Positions 16,430 to 24,136 of a DNA stretch of 64,000 nucleotides are shown here, in pieces. This DNA is from Gp6-AA40 sp035571515 (GTDB lineage Bacteria; Acidobacteriota; Vicinamibacteria; Vicinamibacterales; UBA2999). Where the stretch lies: NCBI GenBank assembly GCA_035571515.1, contig DATNCQ010000214.1, forward strand, positions 1 to 64,000, written 5' to 3'. Within the stretch, counting starts at the first letter, position 1. Each line of letters starts with the position of its first letter. Both the position numbers and the translations under genes were made by a program. The notes below the pieces were generated by a model. That model had not been told where the DNA came from and did not search any database. It was given only the letters and a program-made list of their open reading frames with translations.

Positions 16430-17197
16430 ATGACCAAGCTCGCTCGAGTGTCGGCGCTGGGACTGTTGACGATCTGCCTCGCCGCGTCAGCAGACGCACA
16501 ACGAGGAGAGCCGCAGGGCGGCCGGGGCGGCGCTCGACCTGGTCAACTGGGCGGAGCGGTCACCGCCAACTACCCCCCGGTCTTCTTCCGCGAGGACTGG
16601 AAATACGACAAGACCGTCACCAACGTGAACAACGAGCGCGAGCCCGAGCATCCGATCGTGCAGGGGGACGTCGCGAATCCGAATCTCGAGGTGCGCCTCT
16701 ACGGCGATAAAGCCGGTACGCGCACGGTCCTCCAGCCCTACAACGCCGACATCACCTACGTGATGTCGCTGCTGTGCGAATCGAATTGCGCGATCACGTT
16801 GAGGGACAGGAACAACGACGTGGATCTGAGCGGCCTCGCGACCATCAAGTGGCGCACCAGGGTCAGCGGGTTTCACCTGCTCCGCCCGATCCTGAAGCTC
16901 GCCGACGGCACGTGGCTGGTGGGCGACAAGGCCGTCGGCCTCTCGACGGACTGGGTCGAATCAGAAATTCAGCTCTACGACGTGCGCTGGCGCAACCTGG
17001 ATATCTCGCAGGTCGTCGAAGGCCGGGAAGCGCGGTGGGTGGACAACCCGGACTTGAGCCGCGTCGAGGAGATCGGCTTCACCGACCTGATGCGGGGCGC
17101 CGGTCATGGATCCGGCGGAGGATCGAGGATCGACTGGATTCAGGTGACCGGCAAGCCGGTTCCACGCACAACCCACCTTGCCCTGCCGAAGCGATGA
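16430..17197 (+). CDS. Secreted protein of unknown function
   Basis: 255 residues with a signal peptide ending ASADAQ-RGE, then a Gly/Arg-rich stretch. I do not recognise the family. The body is beta-rich with many aromatic and charged strands: FFREDWKYDK, EVRLYGDKAGTR, CESNCAITLRDRNNDVDL, ATIKWRTRVSGFHLLRPIL and SEIQLYDVRWRNLDISQV. Such content is reminiscent of concanavalin-like or jelly-roll domains, but no catalytic motif stands out. Two Cys close together (CESNC) could form a disulphide. It is the third gene of the operon beginning at 15110. Its 3' end is followed by a second, slightly altered copy of the GCCGAAGCGAT word and a hairpin. Confidence 0.7.
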   Translation: MTKLARVSALGLLTICLAASADAQRGEPQGGRGGARPGQLGGAVTANYPPVFFREDWKYDKTVTNVNNEREPEHPIVQGDVANPNLEVRLYGDKAGTRTVLQPYNADITYVMSLLCESNCAITLRDRNNDVDLSGLATIKWRTRVSGFHLLRPILKLADGTWLVGDKAVGLSTDWVESEIQLYDVRWRNLDISQVVEGREARWVDNPDLSRVEEIGFTDLMRGAGHGSGGGSRIDWIQVTGKPVPRTTHLALPKR

Positions 17198-17245
17198 GCA
17201 TTGAGCGCGAAGGCGGGCCTGCCGCGCCGAAGCGATAACGACGCA

Positions 17246-17267
17246 GGGGCGGGTCTTTAGCCCGCCC
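17246..17267. terminator. REP-like hairpin between convergent genes
   Basis: GGGCGGGTCTTTAGCCCGCCC is a near-perfect inverted repeat lying in the 74-base gap between a plus-strand and a minus-strand gene that both end here. The centre (TCTTTAG) matches the TTTAG centre of the palindromes at 58583. It may stop transcription from both sides; there is no clear U-tract. Confidence 0.5.
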
Positions 17268-17271
17268 ACCG

Positions 17272-17730
17272 TTACTGGGGATCGCCGCCGCCGCGTCCGC
17301 CCCGTCCACCGCGACCGCCGCGGCCCCCTCCGCCTGCGCCGGCTTCGCCACCCCCTGCGCTGTCCCGCAGGATGCTGCCGTCGGCAAGCACGACATGGTC
17401 GATGCGGCCAACAGGATTCTTGCTCTTTGCCTGATGGACGTAGACGGTGATGACGTCGCCCGGCGACAGGGATGTCTTGGTCCAGCCGAGATTGCCGAGC
17501 GCTGACGGACTGCCCAGCTCGGCGGCCCAGTGGACGACCTGCCCCTTGTCGTCCTTCATGTCGAATTCAACGATGGTGTGGGGATTCGCCCAGGCGAGCT
17601 TCGTGACGGTGGCGTCCTTGAGCATGGTCACCGTTCCGTCGTACGCCGCATTGCCGTGATGCGCGAACGCAGGAGAAGAAGCCGACAGAACACCCGCAAG
17701 GATCGACAGCGCCGCCAGCCTGGTCGTCAT
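17272..17730 (-). CDS. Secreted DUF6152-like protein with Gly/Arg tail
   Basis: 152 residues from ATG 17730 (AAAGGGA 5 bases upstream). The signal peptide ends SPAFA, and the mature protein begins HHGNAAYDGTVTM. Conserved blocks are LAWANPHTIVEFDMKDD, LGSPSALGNLGWTKTSLSPGD and VYVHQAKSKNPVGRIDHVV. It is close to the copies at 6303 and 16008. The C-terminus differs from its paralogues: about 25 residues made almost wholly of Gly and Arg (GGRGGRGG repeats), likely disordered. It is the last gene of the minus-strand run from 21196, 13 bases after a DLSG-type gene. Confidence 0.85.
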   Translation of the reverse strand: MTTRLAALSILAGVLSASSPAFAHHGNAAYDGTVTMLKDATVTKLAWANPHTIVEFDMKDDKGQVVHWAAELGSPSALGNLGWTKTSLSPGDVITVYVHQAKSKNPVGRIDHVVLADGSILRDSAGGGEAGAGGGGRGGRGGRGGRGGGDPQ

Positions 17731-17743
17731 GAAGTCCCTTTCT

Positions 17744-18706
17744 CTATTGCCTGCCGCGCCCGGCCGGCGTGGTGCCGTCGCGGCCGCTTCGCTCGTACTC
17801 ATCCTTCGTCTTCTGATCGAGGTTCTTGTAGACCTCCGGCTCCTCGTTCGACGAGCAGACGTATTCCGTCCACACATCGTTGGGATCCTGCGCCAGCGTC
17901 CACACGTGCGGCGCCGACGTGAACGGCTTCATCAGCACCTCGGGATCCTCGACCGTCAGCTGGTACATCAGGTAGTTCTTCGAGGGGCGGCTGAAGCGCT
18001 CGATGACGTGCTCCTTCTCGCTGTGGAGCCACGCGTTGGCGTCGCCCGTCTTGCCGACGGAGATGTTCCGCATCCGCGTGTCGATCGCCACGGTATCGAC
18101 GACCAGCGTGTCGCCCTCCCAGCGTCCGACGGAATCGCCGTTGAAGCTGGTGTCGGGGTCGGGCACATGCGGACGGCCGTCGGTCGGGACCATGCGGATC
18201 GTCTGCGGAAACTCGGTGAGCAGCCACACGCGTCCCGGCACCTGCACGATCTCGAGCGGGCCATGCTCGGTGGCCTGCGTGGTGATGGAGGTCGGCGTTC
18301 CGCCGGGAGGACAGCTGCCATACGGCGTCGGCTTCAGGTACTTCTCGGCCACGTCAGGCCTGAACACCGGGTTTTCCTGCGGCGTCTTCGCCGGATCGTA
18401 CTGACGCATGATCGGCTCGGGAATGCGGTAGGCGCCCTGGAGCATCCGGCCGGCGTGGTTGGGATAGTAACGGCCGCTGAGATCCGGATGACCGTCGCGC
18501 GTCCGCGGCGTCGCGCCGCCCGGTTCCAGGACCTTCACCTTGTCGAAGTCACCGGCGATCTTGACGGGCGGCTTCGCGCCCTGGGCCGCCGCGCCCTGCG
18601 TCTGCGTCGCGCCGCCTCGCCCGCCTTGCCCCGAGCCGCGCTGCGCGATGAGCGGCACGAGCAGGAAGCAGAGAACCGCTGCGATGACTCCAGCTGTCCG
18701 TGTCAT
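17744..18706 (-). CDS. Secreted DLSG-type protein of unknown function (divergent branch)
   Basis: 320 residues with a signal peptide ending near LIAQ-RGS and a Gly/Gln/Ala-rich linker. The family blocks are TRDGHPDLSGRYYPNHAGR, GSCPPGGTP, VQVPGRVWLLTEFP, NGDSVGRWEGDTLVVDTVAI, IERFSRPSKNYLMYQLTVED and EVLMKPFTSAPHVWTL. The DGHPDLSG form groups it with the proteins at 41063, 56664 and 58652 rather than with those at 6750, 15110 and 20363. A C-terminal Cys (EYVCSSNEEP) is shared with several relatives (CVPSE). It lies between two DUF6152 genes. Confidence 0.85.
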   Translation of the reverse strand: MTRTAGVIAAVLCFLLVPLIAQRGSGQGGRGGATQTQGAAAQGAKPPVKIAGDFDKVKVLEPGGATPRTRDGHPDLSGRYYPNHAGRMLQGAYRIPEPIMRQYDPAKTPQENPVFRPDVAEKYLKPTPYGSCPPGGTPTSITTQATEHGPLEIVQVPGRVWLLTEFPQTIRMVPTDGRPHVPDPDTSFNGDSVGRWEGDTLVVDTVAIDTRMRNISVGKTGDANAWLHSEKEHVIERFSRPSKNYLMYQLTVEDPEVLMKPFTSAPHVWTLAQDPNDVWTEYVCSSNEEPEVYKNLDQKTKDEYERSGRDGTTPAGRGRQ

Positions 18707-18717
18707 CTCGGAGCTCC

Positions 18718-19149
18718 TCAGAAATTCAATTTGTCGGGCGTCATGCCCCGCTCGGGAATCTGCCCGACGATGCGCAGGATGCCGTCAGAGAGCTTGATGT
18801 ATTCGGCCGCGCCGCGTGATTCGCCGCCCACCTTCGCCGGGCAGGCGCGCGCGTTCATGACCTTCCCCATGTTCGCGGTGAAGTCCTGCCGCGTGGTCCC
18901 GTTCCGCTTGAGCGCATTCGGCGTGATCATCTCGAGGTGCCATCCCACCGTCTTGCCCTCGGCATCCTGGACGTCCATTTCGAGATAGGCGTGCGGGTTT
19001 TCCCAGATGACGCCCGTGAGCGTCCCCTTCAGATCCATGCACTTGCTGCCGTCGAACTCGACGTTGAAGCCATGGTGCGCGGACGCGCTACCCGCCAACC
19101 CGAGGAGACAACCCGCGGCCACCACCACCCCGGCAAGCCTGATTCTCAT
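18718..19149 (-). CDS. Secreted DUF6152-like protein (divergent)
   Basis: 143 residues from ATG 19149 (GGAAGGAAG upstream). The signal peptide ends GSASA, then HHGFNVEFDGSKCMDLKG. The second block is VIWENPHAYLEMDVQDAEG and the third HLEMITPNALKRNGTTR. Two Cys (SKCMD, ARACPAK) distinguish it from the copies at 6303 and 17272. It is the first DUF6152 in the minus-strand run and is preceded by its own promoter-like site at 19202-19230, so the three genes down to 17272 may form a unit separable from the cytochrome genes upstream. Confidence 0.85.
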   Translation of the reverse strand: MRIRLAGVVVAAGCLLGLAGSASAHHGFNVEFDGSKCMDLKGTLTGVIWENPHAYLEMDVQDAEGKTVGWHLEMITPNALKRNGTTRQDFTANMGKVMNARACPAKVGGESRGAAEYIKLSDGILRIVGQIPERGMTPDKLNF

Positions 19150-19201
19150 CGCGTTCTTCCTTCCCACTGGAGCACGTGACTGTCTGGTTCGATATCCGGA
19201 C

Positions 19202-19230
19202 TTTTTACGCGAGTCCCCACAGGCTGTCAA
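19202..19230 (-). promoter_or_regulatory. Sigma-70-like promoter upstream of the DUF6152/DLSG/DUF6152 unit
   Basis: Minus strand: TTGACA (19230-19225), 17 bases, TAAAAA (19207-19202). The -35 overlaps the last codons of the upstream cytochrome gene. The leader to ATG 19149 would be about 45 bases. Confidence 0.5.
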
Positions 19231-20366
19231 GGCAACGCCGCCCCGGTCCGTGGCTTCGGCACGGCCGGCCTGGCGAACTGCGCCGCCCCGACACGGACGT
19301 TGGGCTGCACCTGGCTCAGCTCGATCGTCGATCGGCCGTCGGTCCAGGTGATGACGCGGCGGAACGGCACCTTGACCCCGGCGACGTCGCGGTAGTCGGA
19401 ATAGTCGACCTGCGTCGGAATGACGCCGACCGCCGTATCGACGAAGCGCACCTGCCGGACCAGCAGTCCTGATTCGCTGTCGAAGTACAGCTTCGCTCCG
19501 GTCGCGCCGCGCGCGGCGTTCTGGACGACTTCAACGGGGTGATCGTCGATGCTGACCGACGGGAACCCGGTGCGCCACTGGAAATCCTGCTTGATGCGCG
19601 CAGGGAACGACAGCGTCGCGTCCATCTTCGCGCCTTCGAGATCGCCGCCGTCGAGCGGCAGCACGCGCATCAACTTGTCCGCCGCGGCAATCCAGCCGTT
19701 CCGGCCGTCGTAGGTCGTCACGCTGTCGCCGTTCGGCGTGTGGACGACAGTCGTGAGCTGATTCGGCGAGTTGGCGAAGATGTCCACCGGTACCTTCGCC
19801 GAGAGCGTGTCGTACCCCTCGTAGGTGCCCTTGGCGGTGAAGCTGGTGAGCTTCGCCACCTGTGCGGCCCCACCGATCGCCTGGAGGTACTTGTCCAGGA
19901 TCTGATCGGCGGAGATCTTCTTGACAGACTGCACCGGTCCCGCGGGAATCACCTCGACGCGATTCGGATCGTCCTCGGGGACGCTGTATTGATCCAGCAG
20001 GCTGGGAATCGCCTCGGGACGATCGTTGGCCCGGTGGCACGTGTAGCAGGTGACCAGCTTTCGTCCGCCGAACTGCGATTGGTTGATCTGGTTCACCATC
20101 AGGACCATCCGCCGCGCCGTCTGCTTCCGGGGCGTGTCGATGGCGTACCCCTCGAGGCTCTCGCTCTGCGGGGAGTGACAGTCGATGCAGTTCAGGTTGG
20201 TGGCGGCCGAGAAAAACCCCATCGTGTTCATGAACTCCCTGACGGGGATGCCCTTGAGCACCTGGATGTTCTTGAACACGTCCTCGGCCATCAGGGGTTT
20301 CTCCTGCCCCTTGACCGAGGCGACGGCGAGCAGACAGACGGCCGCGATGAGGGGCAGCCTGTTCAT
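19227..20366 (-). CDS. Secreted diheme cytochrome c (reaction-centre cytochrome type) fused to a LolA-like beta-domain
   Basis: 379 residues from ATG 20366, which overlaps the upstream stop (ATGA). A signal peptide is followed by two haem sites, CIDCH 60-64 and CYTCH 107-111. Each has a helix with Met about 10-20 residues before it (FMNTMGFFSAATN; MVLMVNQINQSQFGG), the arrangement seen in photosynthetic-reaction-centre cytochrome c subunits, where Met is the axial ligand. From about residue 150 (ISADQILDKYLQAIGGA) the protein is a beta-rich domain like outer-membrane lipoprotein-sorting folds, ending with YSDYRDVAGVKVPF. No photosynthesis genes are nearby. It probably carries electrons for a periplasmic reaction of the DLSG proteins. 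A close paralogue lies at 21323. Confidence 0.9.
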   Translation of the reverse strand: MNRLPLIAAVCLLAVASVKGQEKPLMAEDVFKNIQVLKGIPVREFMNTMGFFSAATNLNCIDCHSPQSESLEGYAIDTPRKQTARRMVLMVNQINQSQFGGRKLVTCYTCHRANDRPEAIPSLLDQYSVPEDDPNRVEVIPAGPVQSVKKISADQILDKYLQAIGGAAQVAKLTSFTAKGTYEGYDTLSAKVPVDIFANSPNQLTTVVHTPNGDSVTTYDGRNGWIAAADKLMRVLPLDGGDLEGAKMDATLSFPARIKQDFQWRTGFPSVSIDDHPVEVVQNAARGATGAKLYFDSESGLLVRQVRFVDTAVGVIPTQVDYSDYRDVAGVKVPFRRVITWTDGRSTIELSQVQPNVRVGAAQFARPAVPKPRTGAALP

Positions 20367-21196
20367 TTCTGCGTGGCGCCGTCGACCCCGAACGCCGGAT
20401 CGCTGATCGTCTTCATGTAGTTGATCATTTCCGACGGCACGCACATCTGCTCTTCCGCTTCCTGGTCCGGAATCCACCGGTAGTCGTTCTTCGAGAGCAC
20501 GAACGGCTTGGTGAAGACCTTCGGGTCGTCCACCGTCACCACCATCTGCAGGTGGTTGTGATCGAGGCGGGTGTAGCGCTCTTCGATCTTCGCGTCGATG
20601 CTGTGCGGGTGGCCGGCCTTGTCGAGCCACGTGGTGTCGTTGACGCCGACCGTGTTGATGACCAGCGTGTTGTCGCCTTCCCAGTGTCCGACCGAATAGC
20701 CGTAATAACGCGACGGCACGCCGCCGCGGACGTCGAACTTCGTCGGCAGCTCGTGCTTGCCGTCCATCCACACATAGCGCCAGATCCGCTGATACTGGTG
20801 CAGCACCACGATCCGGTCCGGCCCCATCGTCCCGAACGCGAGACCACGCGTTTCGAAGACCGTGTTCCGGGGCAGCCCCAGCGGGTCGCAGGTGTTCATC
20901 GGATCGTTCGAATGGCCGGTGCCGACTTCGGTTTCGGGCTTGTTCAGGGCGAACAGTTTTTGACCGGCCGGGGTCAGCGGAGGGATTTCCCCACGATCGG
21001 GGGTCAGGTTTCCCGCCCAGGAGCCGCTCACGTCGTGGACGGGCGCGGGGCCGCCTGGAGTCGGATCATTTTTCAACCTGTTGCCGTTGTACAGGCTTTC
21101 CTTCCCCGCCGGCTTCGACCCTTGAGCGTGGACCACGGATGCGAACGCCAGCAGGACGACCAGGCCGACGATGGATCGCGCAAGTGACAGACGCAT
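20363..21196 (-). CDS. Secreted DLSG-type protein of unknown function
   Basis: 277 residues from ATG 21196 (GGAGGGG 8 bases upstream). The signal peptide ends SVVHAQ. Family blocks: HDVSGSWAGNLTPD (the DLSG position reads DVSG), PPLTPAGQKLFALNKP, TCDPLGLPRN, IVVLHQYQRIWRYVWMDGK, GYSVGHWEGDNTLVINTVGV, TTWLDKAGHPHSIDAKIEE and VDDPKVFTKPFVL. It is translationally coupled to the cytochrome fusion downstream (ATGA overlap). This is the tightest link in the window between the DLSG family and electron transfer. Confidence 0.87.
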   Translation of the reverse strand: MRLSLARSIVGLVVLLAFASVVHAQGSKPAGKESLYNGNRLKNDPTPGGPAPVHDVSGSWAGNLTPDRGEIPPLTPAGQKLFALNKPETEVGTGHSNDPMNTCDPLGLPRNTVFETRGLAFGTMGPDRIVVLHQYQRIWRYVWMDGKHELPTKFDVRGGVPSRYYGYSVGHWEGDNTLVINTVGVNDTTWLDKAGHPHSIDAKIEERYTRLDHNHLQMVVTVDDPKVFTKPFVLSKNDYRWIPDQEAEEQMCVPSEMINYMKTISDPAFGVDGATQK

Positions 21197-21246
21197 TTCG
21201 AGATCCCCTCCTTCTGCAGGTGAACGCACCTCGCGGTGGCGATGAT

Positions 21247-21276
21247 TTGAACATGGATCTTGGGCGGATGTATAGT
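21247..21276 (+). promoter_or_regulatory. Sigma-70-like promoter for the second cytochrome fusion
   Basis: TTGAAC (21247-21252), 18-base spacer, TATAGT (21271-21276), in the 126-base gap between two divergent genes. It would start transcription near 21283, about 40 bases before ATG 21323. Confidence 0.55.
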
Positions 21277-21322
21277 CCGGACAGACCAGGATTTACAGAC
21301 GCGACGCAGGAAAGAGGATGAG

Positions 21323-22495
21323 ATGACACTCAGTCGGGGCACGAAGTTGTGTGGCGCGGGGCTGGCGATGCTGATCGCGGTGGGAGTCTACGGCCAGGCG
21401 CGTCCCGCGGCGCAGGCCGCGGCGCCAGGCGCCGCGCAGCGACCGCAAATGGCCGAGGAGGCCTTCAAGAACGTCCGCGTGCTGCGCGGCATTCCCGTCA
21501 GGGAGTTCATGAACACCATGGGCTTCTTCGCCGCGTCGCTCAGCTTGAACTGCACCGACTGCCACGGCGGCGCGAGCGCCAGCGACTGGGCGAACTATGC
21601 GACCGACACGCCGTTGAAGAACCGCGCCCGCACCATGATCACGATGGTGAAGGCGATCAACGACGCGAACTTCGGCGGGAGACCTTTCGTGACCTGCTAC
21701 ACCTGCCATCGGGGCATGCAGCGTCCGAAGGTCATCCCCAGCCTGGCGGCGCAATACGGCGAGCCGCCGGCCGACGATCCGGACGAAATCGAAGCGCTGC
21801 CGGGCGGCCGCGTGACCGCGACCGCGGATCAGATTCTCGACAAATACCTGCAGGCTGTCGGCGGCGCGCAGGCGCTGGGCCGGCTCACGAGCTTTACGGC
21901 GAAGGGCACCTACGAAGGGTTCGACTCCGATTTCGCCAAGGTGCCGGTCGATGTCTATGCGAAAGCACCGAACCTGCGGGCGATGGTCGTGCACATGGCG
22001 AGCGGCGATGCCACATCGACCTACGACGGACGCGAAGCATGGCTCGCCTACCCGAAGGACCTCGCTCCCCTGCCGCTGATTCCGCTGGTCGGCGCCGACC
22101 TCACGGGCGCGCGCGTGGACGCGCAGTTGGCGTTTGCCGCGCCGATCAAGCAGCTTCTTACCGGCTGGCGCTCCGACTTCCCCGCCGTCAGCATCGACGA
22201 CAAGCCGATGCAGGTCGTCCAGGGGACGATCGATCGCGTTCCGGTGAAGCTCTATTTCGACCGGGCTTCGGGACTGCTCGTCCGGCAGACGCGCTACGCG
22301 CCGACCGCGGTCGGCACCGTTCCGACGCATGTCACGTATTCCGACTACCGCGAGGTGCCCGGCACCGGCGTGAAGATCCCCTTCACGTGGCAGTCGACGT
22401 GGGTGGACGGCCAGTACACGATTAACCTCACGTCCGTGCAACCGAACGCGCCGATCGACGCGGCGAGGTTCGCGAAGCCCGCGCCGGGACGGTAG
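21323..22495 (+). CDS. Secreted diheme cytochrome c (reaction-centre cytochrome type) fused to a LolA-like beta-domain
   Basis: 390 residues from ATG 21323 (AAAGAGG upstream). Signal peptide, then haem sites CTDCH 77-81 and CYTCH 125-129, with the same upstream Met helices (REFMNTMGFFAASLS; TMITMVKAINDANFGG) as the paralogue at 19227. The C-terminal beta-domain contains TADQILDKYLQAVGGAQALG, LTSFTAKGTYEGFD and YSDYREVPGTGVKIPF. The two copies are clearly homologous over their full length but diverged, and are transcribed away from each other around one DLSG gene. The stop codon lies directly on a G/T-rich tandem repeat. Electron partner unknown. Confidence 0.9.
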   Translation: MTLSRGTKLCGAGLAMLIAVGVYGQARPAAQAAAPGAAQRPQMAEEAFKNVRVLRGIPVREFMNTMGFFAASLSLNCTDCHGGASASDWANYATDTPLKNRARTMITMVKAINDANFGGRPFVTCYTCHRGMQRPKVIPSLAAQYGEPPADDPDEIEALPGGRVTATADQILDKYLQAVGGAQALGRLTSFTAKGTYEGFDSDFAKVPVDVYAKAPNLRAMVVHMASGDATSTYDGREAWLAYPKDLAPLPLIPLVGADLTGARVDAQLAFAAPIKQLLTGWRSDFPAVSIDDKPMQVVQGTIDRVPVKLYFDRASGLLVRQTRYAPTAVGTVPTHVTYSDYREVPGTGVKIPFTWQSTWVDGQYTINLTSVQPNAPIDAARFAKPAPGR

Positions 22496-22530
22496 CTGGC
22501 TGGTGGTTGGTAGATGGTGGTTGGTGGTTT
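22493..22530 (+). repeat. G/T-rich short tandem repeat starting on a stop codon
   Basis: TAGCTGGCTGGTGGTTGG.. continues as imperfect TGGTTGG-type units. The first TAG is the stop of the cytochrome fusion. The G-rich strand is the sense strand of that gene. Confidence 0.75.
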
Positions 22531-22577
22531 CGGATTTCGCTGACCATCGTCGAACCGACGTAACTCGAACGGACGTA

Positions 22578-22601
22578 GGGGCCGACCTTCAGGTCGGCCC
22601 C
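22578..22601. repeat. REP-like palindrome (GGGGCCGACCT...AGGTCGGCCCC)
   Basis: Inverted repeat with TTC centre and GTAG/CT flank in the 158-base gap between two convergent genes. The same sequence type occurs at 24075-24096 and 56586-56607, so it may serve as a hairpin at mRNA ends. Confidence 0.7.
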
Positions 22602-22653
22602 TCCGCAACGACTCACGACAAACGACCAACGCCGAACGCGGCTTGGGCGCTGG

Positions 22654-24063
22654 CTACTTACGCGCAGCCACGTCCATCACCACGCCCCACACGTACTGCA
22701 CGAACGGGTAGAGCGATGACTCGGCGAGCCGCTCGACGTCGCCGTGCGCCGGGTAGTTGAGCTGCTCCGCGTCCGTGGACGCGGGGCCGACGCCATAGGA
22801 CTGGATGCCCTTGGCCCGGAGCTGCGCCATGTCGCTGGCGCCGGTCGACATCGACGGGATGACGGTGGCGTCCGGATAGATCGTCTTCGCGACGCGTTCC
22901 ATCGCCTGGTACATCTCGGTCCCGAGCTTCGAGGCCGGGGAGGCCGGCCGCGTCTGCGGGAGCCGCTCGACCTTCACGGCGCGATCGCCAATGACCTTCG
23001 TCAGCTCCGTATAGAACGCATCGATGTTCTCGTCCGGCAGCGCGCGGATGTCGAGCGTCGCTTCCGCCTCGGACGGAATCACGTTCGCCCCGACGCCCGC
23101 CTTCAGGATCGTCGGCACGACCGACGTGCGCAGCATCGAGTACTCCCCGGGCGCGTGCTCCCGCAGGAACTTCTGCGCTCCGTCCGCAGTCTTCGGATCG
23201 AGCAGCGCCTTGTAGATCGACGCGCGATCGGGCGGGCTGATGGCCGCCAGCTTCTCGAAGTAGGTGCGCGTCGTTTCGTTGAGCCGCATCGGCGTTTCCC
23301 AGAGGCCGACCTTTTCGACCGCGGCGCCGAGGTGAATCAACGCGTTGTCCAGGCGCGGCACCGAGCCGTGGCCCGCGGTCCCCGACGCCACGAGCCGCAC
23401 GCGGGCCGGCACCTTCTCCGCCGTCCCGATGTTCACGCGCGCGACGCGGCCGTTCTCGATGTCGGCGCCGCCGCCCTCCGTCATCGCGAACTCGGCGTCG
23501 ATCTCCGGGAAGTGCTCGCGCACCACGTAGTTGATGCCGACCCCTTCGAGATCCGCTTCTTCGCCCGATTCCGCCAGGAAGATCACGTCGCGATCCAGCG
23601 CCACGCCCTGCCGCTTCAGCATCAGCATCGTCATCAGGTTGGCGACCAGCACCGGCTTGTCGTCCTTGCTGCCGCGTCCCCAGATGTAGCCGTCCTTCAT
23701 CACCGCGCCGAACGGATCGACTGGCCACTTCTCGCGCTGCACGCCGACGACGTCGGTGTGGGCGAGGATCAGGAGCGGCCGCTTCGAGCCGTTCCCTTTC
23801 AGGCGCGCGACGAGGTTGGCGCGCGCCGGGTTCAGCGCGAGCGTCTTCGTCGGGATGCCTTCGGCCTCGAGCACCTTCTTCAGGTAGTCCACCACCAGCG
23901 TCTCGTGGCCGGAGGTGCTGTCGATCTGCACCAGTGCGCGGTAGCGCTCGAGGATTTCCGGCCGCAGCCGGCCCCAGTCCGCCGCCTTGCCGACCGCCGG
24001 ACCTTGCGCACGTACACCACAAACACACGCTGCTACGAATGCGAGAGCGAGAAGACGTTTCAT
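22654..24063 (-). CDS. Secreted M20-family metallopeptidase
   Basis: 469 residues from ATG 24063; signal peptide ending CGVRAQ. Zinc ligands of the M20 family are visible: His102-x-Asp104 (LILAHTDVVGV), Asp134 or Asp135 (GRGSKDDKP), Glu168-Glu169 in ESGEEADLEG (catalytic base and ligand), an EGGG segment, and a C-terminal His in LNYPAHGDVERL. A lid/dimerisation domain is inserted between (VPARVRLVASGTAGHGSVPR). The family removes amino acids from dipeptides or cleaves N-acyl amino acids. Secretion makes a role in periplasmic peptide use likely. A REP palindrome lies about 12 bases upstream of the start codon. Confidence 0.93.
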   Translation of the reverse strand: MKRLLALAFVAACVCGVRAQGPAVGKAADWGRLRPEILERYRALVQIDSTSGHETLVVDYLKKVLEAEGIPTKTLALNPARANLVARLKGNGSKRPLLILAHTDVVGVQREKWPVDPFGAVMKDGYIWGRGSKDDKPVLVANLMTMLMLKRQGVALDRDVIFLAESGEEADLEGVGINYVVREHFPEIDAEFAMTEGGGADIENGRVARVNIGTAEKVPARVRLVASGTAGHGSVPRLDNALIHLGAAVEKVGLWETPMRLNETTRTYFEKLAAISPPDRASIYKALLDPKTADGAQKFLREHAPGEYSMLRTSVVPTILKAGVGANVIPSEAEATLDIRALPDENIDAFYTELTKVIGDRAVKVERLPQTRPASPASKLGTEMYQAMERVAKTIYPDATVIPSMSTGASDMAQLRAKGIQSYGVGPASTDAEQLNYPAHGDVERLAESSLYPFVQYVWGVVMDVAARK

Positions 24064-24074
24064 GTTCAACACCA

Positions 24075-24096
24075 AGGCCGACCTGAAGGTCGGCCT
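24075..24096. repeat. REP-like palindrome AGGCCGACCTGAAGGTCGGCCT
   Basis: Near-perfect 22-base palindrome just upstream of the peptidase start codon and directly followed by a CCAACTA-type tandem repeat (24101-24136). Confidence 0.7.
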
Positions 24097-24100
24097 CTAC

Positions 24101-24136
24101 GACGACCACCAACTACGAACTACCAACCACCACCTA
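24101..24136 (-). repeat. Short tandem repeat abutting a kelch-gene stop codon
   Basis: Read on the minus strand: TAGGTGGTGGTTGGTAGTTC.. The first TAG is the stop codon of the kelch gene at 24134. Unit about 7 bases, G/T-rich on the sense strand. Confidence 0.75.
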
